Shown here piece after piece: positions 11,920-14,555 of a stretch of 14,555 nt of DNA. The notes below the pieces were generated by a model. It had not been told where the DNA came from, searched no databases, and worked only from the letters and a program-made list of their open reading frames with translations. Every line of letters begins with the position of its first letter. Positions within the stretch are counted from its first letter, which is position 1. Source of the DNA: Pseudoruminococcus sp964385235 (GTDB lineage: Bacteria > Bacillota > Clostridia > Oscillospirales > Acutalibacteraceae); the NCBI GenBank assembly GCA_964385235.1, contig CAYLOD010000047.1, forward strand, positions 1-14,555, read 5' to 3'. Both the position numbers and the translations under genes were made by a program.

Positions 11920-13572
11920 ATGAATAATAACGACGAAAACAAAAAGAACACCGATACAGAGTCAAACGAAGCCGGGGAAACAAACGAAGCCGGGGAAACA
12001 AGCGAAGCCGGGGAAACTCGAAACGTGGATAACGGTAAAAAGTCCGAAAAGACAAAAAAGAAGCCAAAGAGCGGGGGAAAAGGCTCCCCGGAAAAGCCCG
12101 GAAAGAAATCACGGAGGAAGATGTCAAAGGCGGCGTTTAACCATACTGTCGGCGCGGCGGTGATTACCGCCATAGTCCTTATAGCAACGGTTCTGTTGAA
12201 TGTTGTTATGTCCGTTATGTCGGATAAGGTTGCGGGAATGAGCCTTGACCTCACGAGTTCGGGCGCTTTTAATCTGTCCGAAACATCTATAAACCTCGCG
12301 AAAAATGTTAAAAAAGAGCTCAAAATAACATTTCTCAGCGACAAGCAGTCGTACCGCTCCAAGGGGAGCACTAACACATATTATTCTCAGGTCATGTCGA
12401 TAGCCGAGGAATACGGCAAGTACAACAGCCTCATCAGCGCGGAATATGTCAGCATAGTCGATAACCCCAACTATGCGAACAAATACAAGGACGAGTCGCT
12501 CAACTCCGATAATATTATTGTTTCATGCGGCGACAAATACCGTGTGCTTGACGATTATGACCTGTTTAATGTAGAGAACTACTACGACACATACAGCTAC
12601 ATAGCCTCGTCGAGAGCGGAGGAAGCCTTTGACGGCGCGATACTCGCCGTGACAAGCGAGGAAACAACTAATGTGACTCTTGTCGAGGATAACTCGACGG
12701 AGGATTTCAGCTACTTCAAAAACCTCCTCGGGCAGAACAATTATGTTATAACCGAAATAAAGCTCGAAAGCGAGGATATTCCCGCAGACACGGATTTCCT
12801 CATTATCATGACGCCCGAAAAGGACTGCTCCGTCAACGCCGCGAATAAGATCCTAACATATCTGACAAACGGCAGGGAATACGGGAAAAGTATGCTTTAT
12901 GTTCCGAGTGCCAAGACGGTAAAAACGCCGAACCTCGACGCGGTTCTCTCCGAATGGGGGGTCACTGTCGGAGACGGTCTTGCGTATGAGCTTGAATCAA
13001 GTTCGGTTTACGGAAATAATATGTATGACGGCGTATTGTGCTATCTCGGCAGCGACGCTTTTACGTCGGACTTTGAGCAAAACTCAGCGCCCGTCATATG
13101 TTCGTATGCGCGTCCCGTCAATCTTGACGCCGATATGAATACGCAGTCGCTGCTGCAATACTCCGCGACATCGGGCGTTTGTCCGAGCGACGCTGACGAC
13201 AGCTATGATTTCGATGGCAACGCCAAGGGCAACATAGTTGTAGCGGGCTACGGTGTAAACGGGATCGCCGCCGGGGACGACAGCGGCGAAGACAAGATGT
13301 CAACCGTTTTCGTGTTCGGCTCGTCCACAATGTTTGAAAAAACGATTCTCGCCTCAAATTACAGCGACGCGAAGTATATTCTCGCCATGCTGAGAGAGGT
13401 CTGCGGCAGGCTTGAGCAGACGATAGTCACGGAGGACAAGGAACTTACCCGTTATGACATTACAATAGACAACTCAGCCGCGTCTGTTATCGGTCTGATT
13501 TTCTATGTTGCGGTTCCTCTCTCCGTAGTCTGCGCGGGCATAGCGGTATTTTTAAAGCGCCGCAACAGGTAA
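11920..13572 (+). CDS. GldG-like ABC transporter auxiliary protein
   Basis: A 550-aa membrane protein. A charged, low-complexity cytoplasmic tail (1-75) begins with three NEAGET/SEAGET repeats (16-33) and is then Lys/Gly/Pro-rich. A membrane segment (about 76-99) follows. A large outside domain (about 100-515) starts with LDLTSSGAFNLSETSINLAK (109-128), the usual entry into the GldG/ABC_transp_aux domain. A second membrane segment (about 522-543) and a short KRRNR tail end the protein. This topology is that of the GldG-type subunit, and it directly follows a GldA-like ATPase and GldF-like permease, completing the cassette. Its biochemical role is not established. The ribosome binding site AAAGG (11904-11908) is 11 nt away, rather far. 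Confidence 0.88.
   Translation: MNNNDENKKNTDTESNEAGETNEAGETSEAGETRNVDNGKKSEKTKKKPKSGGKGSPEKPGKKSRRKMSKAAFNHTVGAAVITAIVLIATVLLNVVMSVMSDKVAGMSLDLTSSGAFNLSETSINLAKNVKKELKITFLSDKQSYRSKGSTNTYYSQVMSIAEEYGKYNSLISAEYVSIVDNPNYANKYKDESLNSDNIIVSCGDKYRVLDDYDLFNVENYYDTYSYIASSRAEEAFDGAILAVTSEETTNVTLVEDNSTEDFSYFKNLLGQNNYVITEIKLESEDIPADTDFLIIMTPEKDCSVNAANKILTYLTNGREYGKSMLYVPSAKTVKTPNLDAVLSEWGVTVGDGLAYELESSSVYGNNMYDGVLCYLGSDAFTSDFEQNSAPVICSYARPVNLDADMNTQSLLQYSATSGVCPSDADDSYDFDGNAKGNIVVAGYGVNGIAAGDDSGEDKMSTVFVFGSSTMFEKTILASNYSDAKYILAMLREVCGRLEQTIVTEDKELTRYDITIDNSAASVIGLIFYVAVPLSVVCAGIAVFLKRRNR
11965..12018 (+). repeat. Three 18-bp in-frame tandem repeats
   Basis: The 18-bp unit AACGAAGCCGGGGAAACA occurs at 11965-11982 and 11983-12000 exactly, and at 12001-12018 with two changes. 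It encodes NEAGET, NEAGET, SEAGET in the cytoplasmic tail of the GldG-like protein. Near identity at the DNA level points to recent slippage, so copy number may vary between strains without breaking the frame. Confidence 0.95.
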
Positions 13573-13586
13573 GTACAGCGAAACGA

Positions 13587-13601
13587 GCGGCGGCTCGCCG
13601 C
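13587..13601 (+). other. GC-rich hairpin after the ABC cassette
   Basis: GCGGCG (13587-13592) pairs with CGCCGC (13596-13601) around loop GCT, 15 nt after the stop of the GldG-like gene. Only CTTATCG follows, with no real T-run, so termination is uncertain. It may protect the mRNA 3' end. I saw no convincing promoter between here and 13763. Confidence 0.35.
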
Positions 13602-13762
13602 CTTATCGAAAGCTGATTTTAAAGTCGGCGCTGTGCGTGAGCTTTATTGATGACTGACGGTGTATTGCCGTGTTTAAGGCGGCTGAAAGGTAATTTATTA
13701 TACACACGGATTACAATGCAAAATAAGATTTGAGTTTAATATTTCAGCGGGAGAAAACATCT

Positions 13763-14555
13763 ATGAAAACAGATTATTTAAAGCAGCTTTTGAAAACGGC
13801 TCAGCCGGTAGTAAACAGAATACCTCTGCCGGAGCAGAGATCATATCAGGCTAAGTTTTTTAGTCTGAAGCCCCTCCCGCCCGATGTGTCCTATGAGGCC
13901 GTACGGGACTTTCCGATGAATGCCGAGTGGGTCATTCCTCCGGACGAACAGGACGGCAAGGTTATTTTTTACACCCACGGGGGCGGATACGGCATGGGGG
14001 ACCTTATCTCGTCGCGCGCGCTTATCGCGCCTGTAGCGGAAAAAACAGGGATAAGAGTATTCTCGTTCGAGTACCGCCTTGCTCCCGAGTATCCGTTTCC
14101 CGCAGCGTTTGATGACACACGGTATGCTTACGATTACCTGTTAAGTCTTGGCTATACCGCCGGCAATATTGTCGCGCTCGGTGAATCGGCGGGCGGCGGG
14201 CTTGCGGTATCGAATGTTCTCAGGCTTATCGACGAGGGCAGGGAAACGCCGAGGTGCCTTGTCGCCATTTCTCCGTGGTGCGACCTAACGGCAACGGGGC
14301 AGACATATATGTCAAACGAAAATAAAGAGCCGCTTCTCCGCGGTAAATATCTGAAAAGGCTTGCGGACTCTTATATCGGTGATGACTCTCCTCTCAATCC
14401 GTATATATCGCCCGCCTACGCGAGTTTTGACAAGCGCTTTCCGCCCACGCTGATTCAGGTGGGAAGCCACGAGGTGCTGCTTGATGATTCGTATATGCTC
14501 AGGGACGCTATAAGGCTCGGCGGAGCGGAGTGTGAGCTTGAACTTTACCCGGAGA
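13763..14555 (+). CDS. HSL-family (family IV) alpha/beta hydrolase, partial
   Basis: The first 264 residues of a serine esterase, open to the window end; the C-terminus, including the expected catalytic His, is missing. The oxyanion-hole motif HGGG is at 72-75 (YTHGGGYGMGD), and the nucleophile motif GESAGG at 140-145 puts the catalytic Ser at 142. YRLAPEYPFPAAFDD (104-118) is typical of hormone-sensitive-lipase-like esterases. The catalytic acid is expected in the segment HEVLLDD (236-242): Glu237 aligns with the family's usual Asp and Asp241 is the alternative. No signal peptide is seen, so it is probably cytoplasmic. GGGAG (13749-13753) is 9 nt upstream of ATG. The substrate is unknown. 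Confidence 0.9.
   Translation, partial: MKTDYLKQLLKTAQPVVNRIPLPEQRSYQAKFFSLKPLPPDVSYEAVRDFPMNAEWVIPPDEQDGKVIFYTHGGGYGMGDLISSRALIAPVAEKTGIRVFSFEYRLAPEYPFPAAFDDTRYAYDYLLSLGYTAGNIVALGESAGGGLAVSNVLRLIDEGRETPRCLVAISPWCDLTATGQTYMSNENKEPLLRGKYLKRLADSYIGDDSPLNPYISPAYASFDKRFPPTLIQVGSHEVLLDDSYMLRDAIRLGGAECELELYPE

Noticed and set aside
13602..13762. Promoter for the esterase gene, using TACAAT at 13712-13717
   Set aside because: No acceptable -35 box occurs at 16-18 bp upstream, so the assignment is not supported.
13927..14112. 61-aa frame in the esterase region
   Set aside because: It is out of frame with the esterase, which has HGGG and GESAGG motifs in the correct frame from 13763 to the window end.

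Overview
The window looks like a chromosomal segment of a low- to mid-GC Firmicute of the class Clostridia, most likely a Ruminococcaceae/Oscillospiraceae-type gut bacterium. This is inferred from the rsmD-coaD-(small coiled-coil protein) order, the strong GGAGG-type ribosome binding sites, the TTGACA/TATAAT and TG-extended -10 promoters, the G5/3D-domain cell-wall protein and the Gld-type ABC cassette found in many Clostridia. All recognised genes are on the + strand. I saw no phage, transposase, CRISPR, tRNA or rRNA genes.

Layout. 1-273: intergenic DNA with a three-copy hairpin repeat that runs into the rsmD promoter, then a terminator-like hairpin. 274-1799: rsmD (16S rRNA m2G966 methyltransferase), coaD (phosphopantetheine adenylyltransferase) and a small coiled-coil protein. 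1800-1908: a structured leader with two mutually exclusive hairpins. 1909-6196: a membrane-anchored transglutaminase-like protein, then the folate genes folE, folP, folB and folK, then a ComF-family phosphoribosyltransferase. Short gaps and overlaps (folP/folB 20 nt, folK/comF 4 nt) suggest one operon. 6197-6532: a structured non-coding stretch that may encode a small RNA and ends in a T-tract. 6533-6970: a small protein of unknown function. 6971-7579: a long AT-rich regulatory region holding two WalR-type boxes and two promoters. 7580-8893: a YabE/Rpf-like exported protein (DUF348-like repeats, G5, 3D) with a textbook terminator. 8940-9440: a second orphan promoter/terminator pair with no convincing ORF, a two-hairpin repeat element, and the promoter of the next gene. 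9441-10208: exodeoxyribonuclease III. 10237-13572: a three-gene GldA/GldF/GldG-type ABC transporter cassette. 13763-14555: the 5' part of an HSL-family (family IV) esterase, cut by the window end.

The genes are mostly core metabolism and maintenance. FolE, FolB, FolK and FolP cover most steps from GTP to 7,8-dihydropteroate; folC, folA and the pabA/pabB/pabC genes are not here. No gene cluster stands out as a new defence or biosynthetic system. The most interesting material is non-coding: the WalR-like boxes beside a promoter of the 3D-domain cell-wall protein, two candidate orphan transcripts (about 6281-6452 and 9041-9197), an attenuator-like leader before the transglutaminase gene, and a repeat whose last copy forms the -35 box of rsmD. 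All of these were found by eye, and none has been tested by database or folding computation.
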